From positions 868,001 through 932,000 of the forward strand of contig NZ_JNXC01000001.1 of NCBI RefSeq assembly GCF_000716595.1: DNA of 64,000 bases. The letters run 5' to 3'. A program made the translations under genes and the position numbers. A model generated the notes under the pieces. It was not told the origin of the DNA, ran no database searches, and saw only the letters and a program-made list of their open reading frames with translations. Positions 1 through 7,368 of this stretch are shown here, piece by piece (the first letter of the stretch is position 1; each line of letters begins with the position of its first letter). This DNA comes from Saccharothrix sp. NRRL B-16314 (GTDB lineage: Bacteria > Actinomycetota > Actinomycetes > Mycobacteriales > Pseudonocardiaceae).

Positions 1-135
1 CTTGCCCACCAGCCCGTAGGCGACGCGGCGGGCCTCGGCGGCCAACTGCTCGTACGTCAGTTCCCGTTCGGGGAACCTCAGGGCGATCTTCGGCGCGATC
101 TTCGGCGACGGCGAGGCCAACGCTGGCAGCAGCAT
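1..135 (-). CDS. AMP-binding acyl-CoA synthetase, N-terminal fragment
   Basis: The first 45 codons of a minus-strand gene are present and the rest lies beyond the window edge. The ATG at 135 follows an AGGGGG ribosome-binding sequence. The residues ALRFPERELTYEQLAAEA match the start of AMP-forming acyl-CoA synthetases, where an ALRF..R.LTY.EL strand precedes the adenylation core. The opening MLLPAL resembles malonyl-CoA synthetases of the MatB type, but the catalytic motifs are outside the window, so the substrate cannot be told. It lies 34 bp downstream of the thioredoxin gene on the same strand and may be co-transcribed with it. The family call is fairly safe; the MatB suggestion is a guess. 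Confidence 0.6.
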   Translation of the reverse strand, partial: MLLPALASPSPKIAPKIALRFPERELTYEQLAAEARRVAYGLVGK

Positions 136-144
136 CCCCCTACA

Positions 145-158
145 GTGGAGTGCTCCAC
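145..158. promoter_or_regulatory. 14-bp palindrome between trx and acyl-CoA synthetase genes
   Basis: GTGGAGTGCTCCAC is a perfect inverted repeat (6-bp arms, 2-nt spacer) ten bases upstream of the synthetase start. It is the size of a TetR- or GntR-family operator and could control the synthetase gene separately from the upstream pair. The stem is too short to be a convincing terminator. Role inferred only from symmetry and position. Confidence 0.35.
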
Positions 159-169
159 CGTCGTGCGCA

Positions 170-475
170 TCACAAGTGTGGTTCGAGCCACGCCAACAGG
201 TGGATCTTCGGCCGGGCGCCGACCGTCTGCGCCACCAACTCGCCGTCCTTGTAGAGCTGGAGCGTCGGCGCGGACATGATCTGCTGGTCGCGCGCGGTGC
301 GGGGGCTGGCGTCGGTGTCGACCTTGACCACGGTCAGGTCGTCGCGCTCGCGGTCGATCTCGGCCAGCACCGGTTCGAGCATCCGGCACGGCCCGCACCA
401 GTCGGCGCGGAACTCCACCAGGACGTTGCCCGTACCCACTGCCTCGGTGAACTCGTCGTCGGTCAACGTCCGCAC
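170..475 (-). CDS. Thioredoxin
   Basis: A 101-residue thioredoxin of normal length. It carries the WCGPC redox motif (Cys27 and Cys30), the cis-proline segment SAPTL, and the ending LxLYKDGELV...GARPK that forms the last two strands. It would reduce protein disulfides in the cytoplasm, or act as a partner of a specific redox enzyme. Its first codons overlap the end of the upstream MerR gene by 13 bp, so the two are translationally coupled. A MerR regulator with cysteines paired with a thioredoxin suggests a redox- or electrophile-responsive unit, though the inducer is unknown. It is probably not the housekeeping TrxA, which usually sits beside trxB near the replication origin. Confidence 0.93.
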   Translation of the reverse strand: MRTLTDDEFTEAVGTGNVLVEFRADWCGPCRMLEPVLAEIDRERDDLTVVKVDTDASPRTARDQQIMSAPTLQLYKDGELVAQTVGARPKIHLLAWLEPHL

Positions 476-834
476 GGCCTGCTCCTCTGCTCGGCTTCCT
501 GGAGTTGCGCGCGCACCTGGTCCCGGACCGCCTGCAGCCGGCTGATGCAGGCGTCCAGCTCGGCGACCTTGCGCCGGTACACCTCCACGGACGCCGGGCA
601 GGCGTCACCGGTGCGGTGGCCGTCACGCAGGCACTGGACGAACGGGCGGGTGTCCTCCAGCGCGAACCCGATGTCGGCGAGCGAGCGGATCTCGTTCACC
701 AGCCGCAGGTCGTCCTCGTCGTACTCGCGCTGGCCGTTCGCCCCGCGTCGGGACGACAGCAGCCCGAGGGACTCGTAGTAGCGCAGTGCGCGAGTGGTCG
801 TCCCACCCCGCCGCGCCAGTTCTCCGATGCGCAC
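463..834 (-). CDS. MerR-family transcriptional regulator
   Basis: A 123-residue MerR regulator. The N-terminal winged helix reads VRIGELARRGGTTTRALRYY, the usual MerR recognition region, followed by GLLSSRRGANGQREY and a long dimerisation helix. The C-terminal half carries three cysteines (GDACPAS, LDAC, RPCGR), possible metal or redox ligands. The GTG start at 834 is chosen because GGAGGA lies 8 nt upstream; a longer frame from 888 would run through the operator palindrome and lacks a ribosome-binding site. The gene overlaps and precedes thioredoxin. The palindrome directly upstream suggests autoregulation of merR-trx. Confidence 0.88.
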   Translation of the reverse strand: MRIGELARRGGTTTRALRYYESLGLLSSRRGANGQREYDEDDLRLVNEIRSLADIGFALEDTRPFVQCLRDGHRTGDACPASVEVYRRKVAELDACISRLQAVRDQVRAQLQEAEQRSRPCGR

Positions 835-850
835 AGACCCGATCCTCCGC

Positions 851-868
851 CTTGACGTGGACGTCAAG
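851..868. promoter_or_regulatory. MerR operator palindrome
   Basis: CTTGACGTGGACGTCAAG is a perfect palindrome with 8-bp arms, just upstream of the ribosome-binding site of the merR gene. MerR proteins bind such dyads within their own promoters, so this is the probable operator of merR-trx. It lies about 40 bp upstream of the divergent tsaB start, so it could also influence tsaB. Confidence 0.6.
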
Positions 869-891
869 TCCAGTGTGGCTTGTGCCACCCG

Positions 892-905
892 TACCCTTGT
901 CTGTT
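892..905 (+). promoter_or_regulatory. -10 element of tsaB, probably leaderless
   Basis: TACCCT at 892-897 fits the actinobacterial TANNNT -10 element and ends 8 nt before the GTG at 906. No Shine-Dalgarno sequence lies between. This spacing would put the transcription start at or next to the start codon. Confidence 0.45.
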
Positions 906-1580
906 GTGCTGGTGCTAGCTCTGGACACTGCCACGCCCGCCGTCACGGCCGGCGTGGTGGAACTGACGCCCGATTCGCCGCCGCGCCTGCTCGCCGGGCG
1001 GGTGACGGTGAACTCGAAGGCGCACGGCGAGCTGCTGACCCCGCACCTCCTGGAGGCGCTGGAACAGGCCGGGCACGTGCTCGCCGACCTCGACGCCATC
1101 GTGTGCGGCTCGGGGCCGGGGCCGTTCACCGGCCTGCGCGTCGGCCTGGTCACCGCGGCCGCCCTCGGACAGGCCCTCAACCGGCCCGTCTACCCCGTGC
1201 CGACCCCGGACGCCATCGCGCTGGACGCCGCCACCGGCAGGCCGCTGCTGGTCGCCACCGACGCGCGCCGCAAGGAGGTGTACTGGGCGGCCTACGACGC
1301 GGCCGGCCGGCGCACCGACGGCCCGCACGTGGACCGGCCCGCCGACCTGGTCGGCAAGCTGCCCGCCGTGTCCGACGCGGCGGGGGAGGGCGCGGAGATC
1401 TACGCCGACGTCATCGGGCTCCCCGTCGTGGAGGCGCGCTACCCGTCACCGGTGTCGCTGGTCGCGGTGGCCGCCGAGGAACTGCTCGCGGGGGCGCGTC
1501 CGGCCGCCCTCACCCCGCTCTACCTGCGTCGACCCGACGCGGTGGAGCCGGCCGGCCGCAAGCGGGTGACGAAGGCGTGA
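906..1580 (+). CDS. tsaB: tRNA threonylcarbamoyladenosine biosynthesis protein TsaB
   Basis: A 224-residue TsaB. It is the catalytically inactive ASKHA-fold partner of TsaD in the complex that transfers threonylcarbamoyl to A37 of ANN-decoding tRNAs. The N-terminus VLVLALDTATPAV is the typical phosphate-1 strand, and GSGPGPFTGLRVGL is the family signature. The start at GTG 906 fits homologues, which begin MLVLALDT; TTG 897 and GTG 912 are alternatives. It overlaps rimI by four bases (GTGA) and heads a tsaB-rimI-tsaD operon. TsaE, often adjacent in actinobacteria, is not here: the upstream neighbour is the divergent MerR gene. Confidence 0.93.
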   Translation: MLVLALDTATPAVTAGVVELTPDSPPRLLAGRVTVNSKAHGELLTPHLLEALEQAGHVLADLDAIVCGSGPGPFTGLRVGLVTAAALGQALNRPVYPVPTPDAIALDAATGRPLLVATDARRKEVYWAAYDAAGRRTDGPHVDRPADLVGKLPAVSDAAGEGAEIYADVIGLPVVEARYPSPVSLVAVAAEELLAGARPAALTPLYLRRPDAVEPAGRKRVTKA

Positions 1581-2035
1581 CCACCGGCACCGTCACGATC
1601 GCGCCGCTGCGCCACGAGGACGTGCCGCGGTGCGCGGAGATCGAGCACGAGCTGTTCGCCGGTGACGACCCGTGGAGCGAGGACGCGTTCCGCAGCGAGC
1701 TGGACCACGGCAACTTCTACGTCGGCGCGTACGCCGGCGGCGCGCTGATCGGGTACGCGGGCCTCGGCCTGACGGACTTCGAGTCCAGCGTCCACACGAT
1801 CGCGGTGACCGGCGCGCACCAGGGCGGCGGCGTCGGCAAGACGTTGCTGCGGACGCTCCTGGCGAAGGCCGACGAGGCGGGCCTGCCGGTGTTCCTGGAA
1901 GTGCGCACCGACAACGCGCCCGCGATCAACCTGTACCTGGCGCACGGCTTCGAGCACCTCGGCCTGCGCCGCCGCTACTACCAGCCGTCGGGTGCCGACG
2001 CATACACGATGGGAAGGCCCGCGAACCGTGACTGA
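1577..2035 (+). CDS. rimI: Ribosomal protein S18-alanine N-acetyltransferase RimI
   Basis: A 152-residue GNAT acetyltransferase. The acetyl-CoA loop is visible as [15 protein letters not shown] (canonical Q/RxxGxG/A), followed by [23 protein letters not shown], the conserved GNAT end. RimI acetylates protein N-termini, classically ribosomal protein S18. Here it lies between tsaB and tsaD, as in many bacteria. The GTG start overlaps the tsaB stop by four bases, and its own end overlaps tsaD by eight, so all three should be translated together. The substrate is inferred from family and context. Confidence 0.9.
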   Translation: MTTGTVTIAPLRHEDVPRCAEIEHELFAGDDPWSEDAFRSELDHGNFYVGAYAGGALIGYAGLGLTDFESSVHTIAVTGAHQGGGVGKTLLRTLLAKADEAGLPVFLEVRTDNAPAINLYLAHGFEHLGLRRRYYQPSGADAYTMGRPANRD

Positions 2036-3080
2036 CCGGCTCATCCTCGGAATCGAGAGCTCGTGCGACGAGACCGGCGTCGGCATCGTCCGGCTCGGCC
2101 CGGACGGGGCGATGGAACTGCTCGCCGACGAGGTCGCGTCCAGCGTGGAGGAGCACGCCCGGTTCGGCGGCGTGGTCCCCGAGGTCGCGTCCCGCGCGCA
2201 CCTGGAGGCGATGGTCCCGACCATGCGCCGTGCGGTGGAGAAGGCCGGGATCGAGCTGCGGGACGTGCACTCGATCGCCGTCACCGCCGGACCGGGGCTC
2301 GCGGGCGCGCTGCTGGTCGGCGTGTCGGCGGCGAAGGCGTACGCGGCGGCGCTGGGCAAGCCCCTCTACGGGGTCAACCACCTCGCGGGTCACGTCGCCG
2401 CCGACACCCTCCAGCACGGTCCGCTGCCGAAGCGGTGCCTGGCGCTGCTGGTGTCCGGCGGGCACTCGCAGCTGCTGCTGGTCGAGGGCCTGGCGGAGAA
2501 GATCACCGAGATCGGGTCCACGGTGGACGACGCGGCGGGCGAGGCGTACGACAAGGTCGCCCGGCTGCTCGACCTGCCGTACCCGGGCGGGCCGCCGATC
2601 GACAAGCTCGCCAAGCAGGGCAACGGCTGCGCGATCGCGTTCCCGCGCGGGCTGACCGGGCCGCGTGACTCGAAGTACGACTTCTCGTTCTCGGGCCTGA
2701 AGACCTCGGTGGCCCGGTGGGTCGAGAAGCAGGAGCGCGCGGGCGAGGAGATCCCGCTGGCGGACGTCGCCGCGTCGTTCCAGGAGGCGGTGGCCGACGT
2801 GCTCACCGCGAAGGCGATCCGGGCCTGCAAGGACCTCGGCGTGGACACGCTGGTGATCTCCGGCGGCGTCGCGGCGAACTCGCGGCTCTCCGGCCTGGCC
2901 GCCGAGCGTTGCGCCGAGGCGGGTCTCGAGCTGCGCGTTCCCCGTCCCCGCCTGTGCACGGACAACGGCGCGATGATCGCTGCCCTGGGCGCCCACCTGG
3001 TCGCCGCCGACGCCAAGCCGTCGTCCCTGGACCTCTCCACCACCCCCGGCCTACCGGTGACCACCATCCAAATCCTCTGA
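2028..3080 (+). CDS. tsaD: tRNA N6-adenosine threonylcarbamoyltransferase TsaD
   Basis: A 350-residue TsaD (Gcp/Kae1 family) of normal length. It begins [15 protein letters not shown], the phosphate-binding strand. The metal-binding motif NHLAGH supplies His118 and His122, and the later motifs [32 protein letters not shown] and [11 protein letters not shown] are all present. It catalyses the final transfer of the threonylcarbamoyl group to A37 of tRNA, working with TsaB and with TsaE and TsaC encoded elsewhere. The GTG start at 2028 overlaps rimI by eight bases. The gene converges on the AfsR-like gene across the inverted-repeat element. Confidence 0.97.
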   Translation: MTDRLILGIESSCDETGVGIVRLGPDGAMELLADEVASSVEEHARFGGVVPEVASRAHLEAMVPTMRRAVEKAGIELRDVHSIAVTAGPGLAGALLVGVSAAKAYAAALGKPLYGVNHLAGHVAADTLQHGPLPKRCLALLVSGGHSQLLLVEGLAEKITEIGSTVDDAAGEAYDKVARLLDLPYPGGPPIDKLAKQGNGCAIAFPRGLTGPRDSKYDFSFSGLKTSVARWVEKQERAGEEIPLADVAASFQEAVADVLTAKAIRACKDLGVDTLVISGGVAANSRLSGLAAERCAEAGLELRVPRPRLCTDNGAMIAALGAHLVAADAKPSSLDLSTTPGLPVTTIQIL

Positions 3081-3084
3081 CCCC

Positions 3085-3244
3085 GTGAGTCCTACGTTCA
3101 GGACCCGTGAGTCCTACGTTGGGAACGCGTGAGTCCTACGTTCAGGACGTGTGAGTTGAACGTTCGCGTCGGTCCGGGCCGTTCTGAGCGTTGAACTCGG
3201 GGGTCCTGAACGTAGGACTCACGGGTCCTGAACGTAGGACTCAC
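3085..3244. repeat. Large interrupted inverted repeat of a 20-bp unit
   Basis: The unit GTGAGTCCTACGTTCAGGAC occurs at 3085-3104 and 3129-3148, with a diverged copy at 3107-3126 (shared for the first 14 bases) and a relic at 3151-3170 (GTGAGTTGAACG). The exact reverse complement occurs at 3203-3222 and 3225-3244, with a matching relic CGTTGAACTC near 3189-3198. The whole can fold into a long cruciform or a set of hairpins. It fills the gap between convergent tsaD and the AfsR-like gene, whose last codons lie in the final unit. Bidirectional termination is the simplest role; a REP-like dispersed element is also possible. Confidence 0.85.
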
Positions 3245-6200
3245 GGGATGGTGGTGGTCAGGGACTGGGCGTGGCCGACGGCGAAAGCCGCCTCGAAGCC
3301 GGCCGACCCCAGCACCTCACGGGCCGCGGCGGTGATCCGGTCCACGTCGCCCCGTTCACCGGCCGGCAGCGGCACGCCCACGGACGCCCGCGCCGCCGTC
3401 GCCGCACCCAACAACCGGGCCGCCGACTCCGCGTCACCCGCCAGCGCCCGAGCCCCCGCCACCCCCTCCAACGCCAACGCGATCGCCCGCGGGTCACCCA
3501 CCTGCCGGGCCAGCGCCAACCCCTCCGAGTGCAGCGCCAACGCCCGCGCCGCGTCACCGCGCAACTCGGCCACGAACCCCAACTCGGCCAGCGCCAACGT
3601 GCCACCCGCCTCGAACCCGACCCGCCGGTGCCACGACCGCAGCCGGTCCCAGTGCGCCTCCGCCGCGTCCAGCCGCCCCTCCCGCCGCGCGCCCAACGCC
3701 AACCCCGTCTCCGCGTACGCCTCACCCGGCGAGAACCCGTGCTCCGCCGCCGCACGCCGAGCCTGTTCGTGCAGGTCACGGGCCTTCGCGTAGTCGCCGT
3801 CGGTCAGCGCCACCCGTCCCAGCCACGACAGCTTGTACGACACCTCCGGCCACGACCGCAGCTCCTCGGCCACCCGCAACCCCTCGCGGTGCACGGCCTC
3901 GGCCGACGCGTTGTCCCCGGACAGCTGTGCCAGCACGCCCAGCCCGAACGACGCCTTCAGCTGCCCCCAACGTTCACCCAGTGCGGTGAACAACGCGGCA
4001 GACCGCTCGGCGGCCTCCCGGGCCACGTCCACCTGACCGCCGGCCAGCGCCTGGCTCACCCGGTCGCTGTGCGCGGCGGCCACGCCCCAGTCGTCACCCA
4101 GCTCCTCGAACGCCTCCAAGGCCTGGTCGGTCAGCCGCTGACCAGTCGGCATATCGCCGACTGTGGACAAGATGTAACCCAGGAACCACCGAGCCCGCGC
4201 CCGATCCAGCGGGTCGACGATCGAAGCCGTCCCGGCCAGGGCGGACGGATCGGCCGCCTCACCCAGCAGCACCCCGAACCCCGCCCGCCACGCCGCCGTC
4301 ACCGGATCGGCAGCGGTCATCAGCCGACGCCCCTCCCGCAGCCGCCCGCGCAGGAACCAGTACCAGGTCAACGCCCGCACCAGCCGCCCCGCGCCCGCCG
4401 GGTCCAACGCGTCGTGCGCCGCACGCAGGTTCGCGGTGTCCGCATCCAGCCGGTCCAACCACTCCAACTGCCGCGCCCCGCGCAACTCCGGGTCCGCCCG
4501 TTCGGCCAACCCCAGGTAGAACGCCGCGTGCCGCCGCCGAACCTCCTCGAACTCGCCCGCTGAACGCAGCCGTTCACGCCCGTAGTCGGCGACCGACTCC
4601 AACAGCCGGAACCGCGGCTCGCCCGTGTGCTCCGGCGCCACCACCAGGGACCGGTTCACCAGCCGGGTCAGCACGTCCGACACATCACCCGGAGCCACGC
4701 CACCGCCCGCGCACACGGCCTCCGCCGAGTCCAGCGCACACCCGTCCACGTGCACGGACAGTCGCCGCAGCACGATCCGCTCGTCCTCACCGAGGACGTC
4801 CCAACTCCAGTCGATCATCGCCCGCAGGGTGCGCTGCCGGGCCGGTGCGTCACGGTGCCCCGTGGCCAGCAGCCGGAACCGGTCGTCCAGCCGCTCCAGC
4901 AGCGCGTTCACGCCCAGGCCGCGCACCCGCGTCGCGGCGAGCTCCAGGGCCAGCGGCAACCCGTCGAGCCGTCGACAGATCGCCTCGACCACCGCCGCGT
5001 TGGACGGAGTCAGCGTGAAACCGGGAGCGGCGGCGGCAGCGCGCGCTGCGAACAACGTGACCGCGTCCGAGATGTCCAGCGGCGGGACGGCCCACACCGT
5101 CTCGAACGACAGGCCGAGCGGTTCCTGGCTGGTGGTGAGCACCCGCAGACCCGCCGCCGCCCGCAGCAGCCGGGACACCAGTGCGGCGACCGGTTCGACC
5201 AGCCGCTCGCAGTTGTCCAGCACCAGCAGCACTTCACGGGCGCGCAACGCCTCCACCAAGGCCATCCCCGACGTGTCCTCGCGCACGCCGAGCACGTCGG
5301 CGACCGCGCTCACCACCTGCTCGGCCCGCCCGACGCCCGCCAACTCGACCAGCCACACCCCGTCCGCGACGGACACCCGCCGCGCGACCTCCAGCGCCAG
5401 CCGGGTCTTGCCCACCCCGCCGGGGCCGGTGAGGGTGACCAGCCGGGCACGACTGGGCAGCTCGCACAGGTCCGCGACCGCCTCGTCCCGGCCGACCAGG
5501 TCGCTCACCGGCACGGGCAGGTTCGTGCACGCCGAAAGGTGGGGTGCCGGAGCGCCCGGCGCCGAAGTGTCCGGTGCCGGAGCGCCGACAGCTGGAGCGC
5601 CGACGAGCGGAGCGCCGGGCATTGGAGCGCCGGGCACTGGAGGGCCGGCCACCGGGGCGCTGAGGACCGGGGCGCTGAGGACCGGGGCGTCGAGGGCTGG
5701 ATCGTGGTTGAGCATCGCCTGGTGCAGTGCGGCCAGTTCCGGGCCGGGTTCCAACCCCTGCTCCTCGGCCAGCAGCCGCCGCAGCTCGGCGTAGCTCGCC
5801 AACGCCTCGACCTGCCGCCCGGCCCGGTACAGGGCGCGCATGTGCAGGCCGCGCAAACGTTCGCGCATCGGGTGCCGAGCCACCTCCTCGGCCAGGTCGA
5901 CTTCACCCGTACGAGCGAATTCCTCCAGCGCCGCCAACCGTTCCGAACTCCACCGCGCCGCCACCGGCGCCACGAACGGAGCGTCGGCGAACTCGTCCAG
6001 CGGCTCACCCCGCCACAACGCCAACGCCTCGCCGATCCGCCCGGCGGCCACCAGCTCCCGGAACCGCAGCACGTCCAAAGTGGACGCGTCGACCCGGATC
6101 TCGTACCCCGCCGGCCCGTGCGCCACCAACGAACGACCACCGGGCTCGGCCGACTCCAACGCCCGCCGCAGCTGCGACACCTTCGTCTGGAGCGTGTTCA

Positions 6201-6378
6201 CGGGGTTGCCGGGCGGCTCGTCACCCCACAGGTCGAACGCCAACCGGTCCGCCGACACCGGCCGCCCCTCGTGCGCGAGCAGGTCCGCCAGCAGCAGCCG
6301 GACCTTGACCTCCGGCACCCGGACCGCCTCACCACCGGCCGTCCACACCCCGAGCGGTCCCAACACCCCGAATCTCAC
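3241..6378 (-). CDS. AfsR/SARP-type regulator with BTAD, NB-ARC and TPR regions
   Basis: A 1045-residue STAND-type regulator. Residues 1-95 form an OmpR-like winged helix (VRFGVLGPLGVW..., then NTLQTKVSQLRRAL). Residues about 100-222 are the bacterial activation domain with LRGLHMRALYRAGRQVEAL. A repetitive Pro/Ala/Gly linker runs from about 223 to 285. The NTPase follows with Walker A GPGGVGKT near 317-325, LLVLDNCERL (Walker B) and GLPLALELAA. The C-terminal third is TPR-like. Such proteins activate genes when the NTPase switch is triggered. The neighbour transcribed divergently is an imine-reductase-like gene, the most obvious local target. A -10 TACGGT six bases before the GTG suggests a leaderless mRNA. 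Confidence 0.9.
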   Translation of the reverse strand: MRFGVLGPLGVWTAGGEAVRVPEVKVRLLLADLLAHEGRPVSADRLAFDLWGDEPPGNPVNTLQTKVSQLRRALESAEPGGRSLVAHGPAGYEIRVDASTLDVLRFRELVAAGRIGEALALWRGEPLDEFADAPFVAPVAARWSSERLAALEEFARTGEVDLAEEVARHPMRERLRGLHMRALYRAGRQVEALASYAELRRLLAEEQGLEPGPELAALHQAMLNHDPALDAPVLSAPVLSAPVAGPPVPGAPMPGAPLVGAPAVGAPAPDTSAPGAPAPHLSACTNLPVPVSDLVGRDEAVADLCELPSRARLVTLTGPGGVGKTRLALEVARRVSVADGVWLVELAGVGRAEQVVSAVADVLGVREDTSGMALVEALRAREVLLVLDNCERLVEPVAALVSRLLRAAAGLRVLTTSQEPLGLSFETVWAVPPLDISDAVTLFAARAAAAAPGFTLTPSNAAVVEAICRRLDGLPLALELAATRVRGLGVNALLERLDDRFRLLATGHRDAPARQRTLRAMIDWSWDVLGEDERIVLRRLSVHVDGCALDSAEAVCAGGGVAPGDVSDVLTRLVNRSLVVAPEHTGEPRFRLLESVADYGRERLRSAGEFEEVRRRHAAFYLGLAERADPELRGARQLEWLDRLDADTANLRAAHDALDPAGAGRLVRALTWYWFLRGRLREGRRLMTAADPVTAAWRAGFGVLLGEAADPSALAGTASIVDPLDRARARWFLGYILSTVGDMPTGQRLTDQALEAFEELGDDWGVAAAHSDRVSQALAGGQVDVAREAAERSAALFTALGERWGQLKASFGLGVLAQLSGDNASAEAVHREGLRVAEELRSWPEVSYKLSWLGRVALTDGDYAKARDLHEQARRAAAEHGFSPGEAYAETGLALGARREGRLDAAEAHWDRLRSWHRRVGFEAGGTLALAELGFVAELRGDAARALALHSEGLALARQVGDPRAIALALEGVAGARALAGDAESAARLLGAATAARASVGVPLPAGERGDVDRITAAAREVLGSAGFEAAFAVGHAQSLTTTIP
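5549..5698. repeat. Ten in-phase 15-bp tandem repeats in the AfsR-like linker
   Basis: Ten consecutive 15-bp units, mostly variants of GGAGCGCCGGGCACT, encode ten pentapeptides of the type VPGAP, MPGAP, LVGAP and AVGAP between the BTAD and NB-ARC domains. The two units at 5654-5683 are identical. Because the unit is a multiple of three, copy number can change without breaking the frame. Confidence 0.9.
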
Positions 6379-6477
6379 GCACGGACCGTAACCGGAGCAC
6401 CCCCAGCGAACCCCCAGCGGACCGTGCGCGCCCTCGGCCACGGTGGGAAGCACATCACCGAAGGAGCAAGAGAGCAC

Positions 6478-7338
6478 ATGACCGACAAGACCCCGTTGAC
6501 CCTGATCGGACTCGGCCCGATGGGCCAGGCCATGGTCACCCGGTTCCTCGCCGCCGGACACCCGACGACGGTCTGGAACCGCACCCCCGCCCGCGCCGAC
6601 GCCGTCGTCGCCCTGGGCGCCACCCGCGCCACCACCGCGGCCGAGGCCGTCGCCGCGAGCCGGCTGGTCGTCCTCAGCCTCACCGACTACGCCGCGATGT
6701 ACGACGTCCTCGACGGCGCCGACCTGGCCGGCCGGGTGGTCGTCAACCTCAGCTCCGACACCCCGGACACCACCCTCAAGGCCGCCGCCTGGCTGGCCGA
6801 ACGGGGTGCCGAGCTGCTGGTCGGCGGCGTGATGGTGCCCGCGCCCCTGGTCGGCGACGAGTCCGCGTACGTCTTCTACAGCGGTCCGCGCGAGGTGTTC
6901 GACCGGCACGCCGAGACCCTCGCCGTGATCGGCCGGGCGGACTACATGGGCGAGGACCACACCCTCGCCCAGCTGCTCTACCAGGCGCAGCTGGACGTCT
7001 TCCTCACGTCCCTGGCCGCGATGCTGCACGGCATCGCGCTGGTGAAGTCGGCGGGCGTCACGGCCGAGCGGTACGCGCCCTACCTCACCGACGTGCTGTC
7101 CTCGCTGTCGATGTACGTGGACGAGACCGCCCGGCACGTCGACTCCGACCGGCACCCCGGCGACCTGGCCAACGTGACCATGATGGGCGCCACCGCGGCG
7201 CACGTCGTCGGCGCGAGCGAGACCGCCGGGCTCGACACCGCGCTGCCCAGGGCGGTCCAGGCCCTCTACGACCGCGCCACCGAGGCGGGGCACGGCAAGG
7301 ACAGCTGGACCGCCCTGATCAACGTCATCCGCGGCTGA
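6478..7338 (+). CDS. NADPH-dependent imine-reductase-like oxidoreductase
   Basis: A 286-residue protein of the 6-phosphogluconate/beta-hydroxyacid dehydrogenase superfamily, closest in style to imine reductases. The N-terminal Rossmann motif is IGLGPMGQAM, and NRTPARAD, with Arg after the second strand, suggests NADPH. NLSSDTPDTT and LLVGGVMVPAPLVG are typical of the imine-reductase branch. The helix LLYQAQLDVFLTSL opens the C-terminal dimer-swapped domain that carries the catalytic residue in this branch; which residue acts here cannot be assigned by eye. The ATG follows AAGGAG by about 13 nt. It is divergent from the AfsR-like regulator over about 100 bp. The natural substrate is unknown. 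Confidence 0.8.
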   Translation: MTDKTPLTLIGLGPMGQAMVTRFLAAGHPTTVWNRTPARADAVVALGATRATTAAEAVAASRLVVLSLTDYAAMYDVLDGADLAGRVVVNLSSDTPDTTLKAAAWLAERGAELLVGGVMVPAPLVGDESAYVFYSGPREVFDRHAETLAVIGRADYMGEDHTLAQLLYQAQLDVFLTSLAAMLHGIALVKSAGVTAERYAPYLTDVLSSLSMYVDETARHVDSDRHPGDLANVTMMGATAAHVVGASETAGLDTALPRAVQALYDRATEAGHGKDSWTALINVIRG

Positions 7339-7368
7339 TCAAGCGGGGAACGCCGGAAGCACCAGCGG

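Noticed and set aside
3085..3244. CRISPR array
   Set aside because: Repeats occur in both orientations, are nearly back to back without unique spacers, and no cas gene is nearby.
4627..7338. A 903-codon open frame on the plus strand that ends in the imine-reductase-like gene
   Set aside because: Its first 600 codons are antisense to the AfsR-like gene, Arg/Pro/Gln-rich and without family motifs. Only the part from ATG 6478 is a real gene. It is a by-product of high third-position GC.
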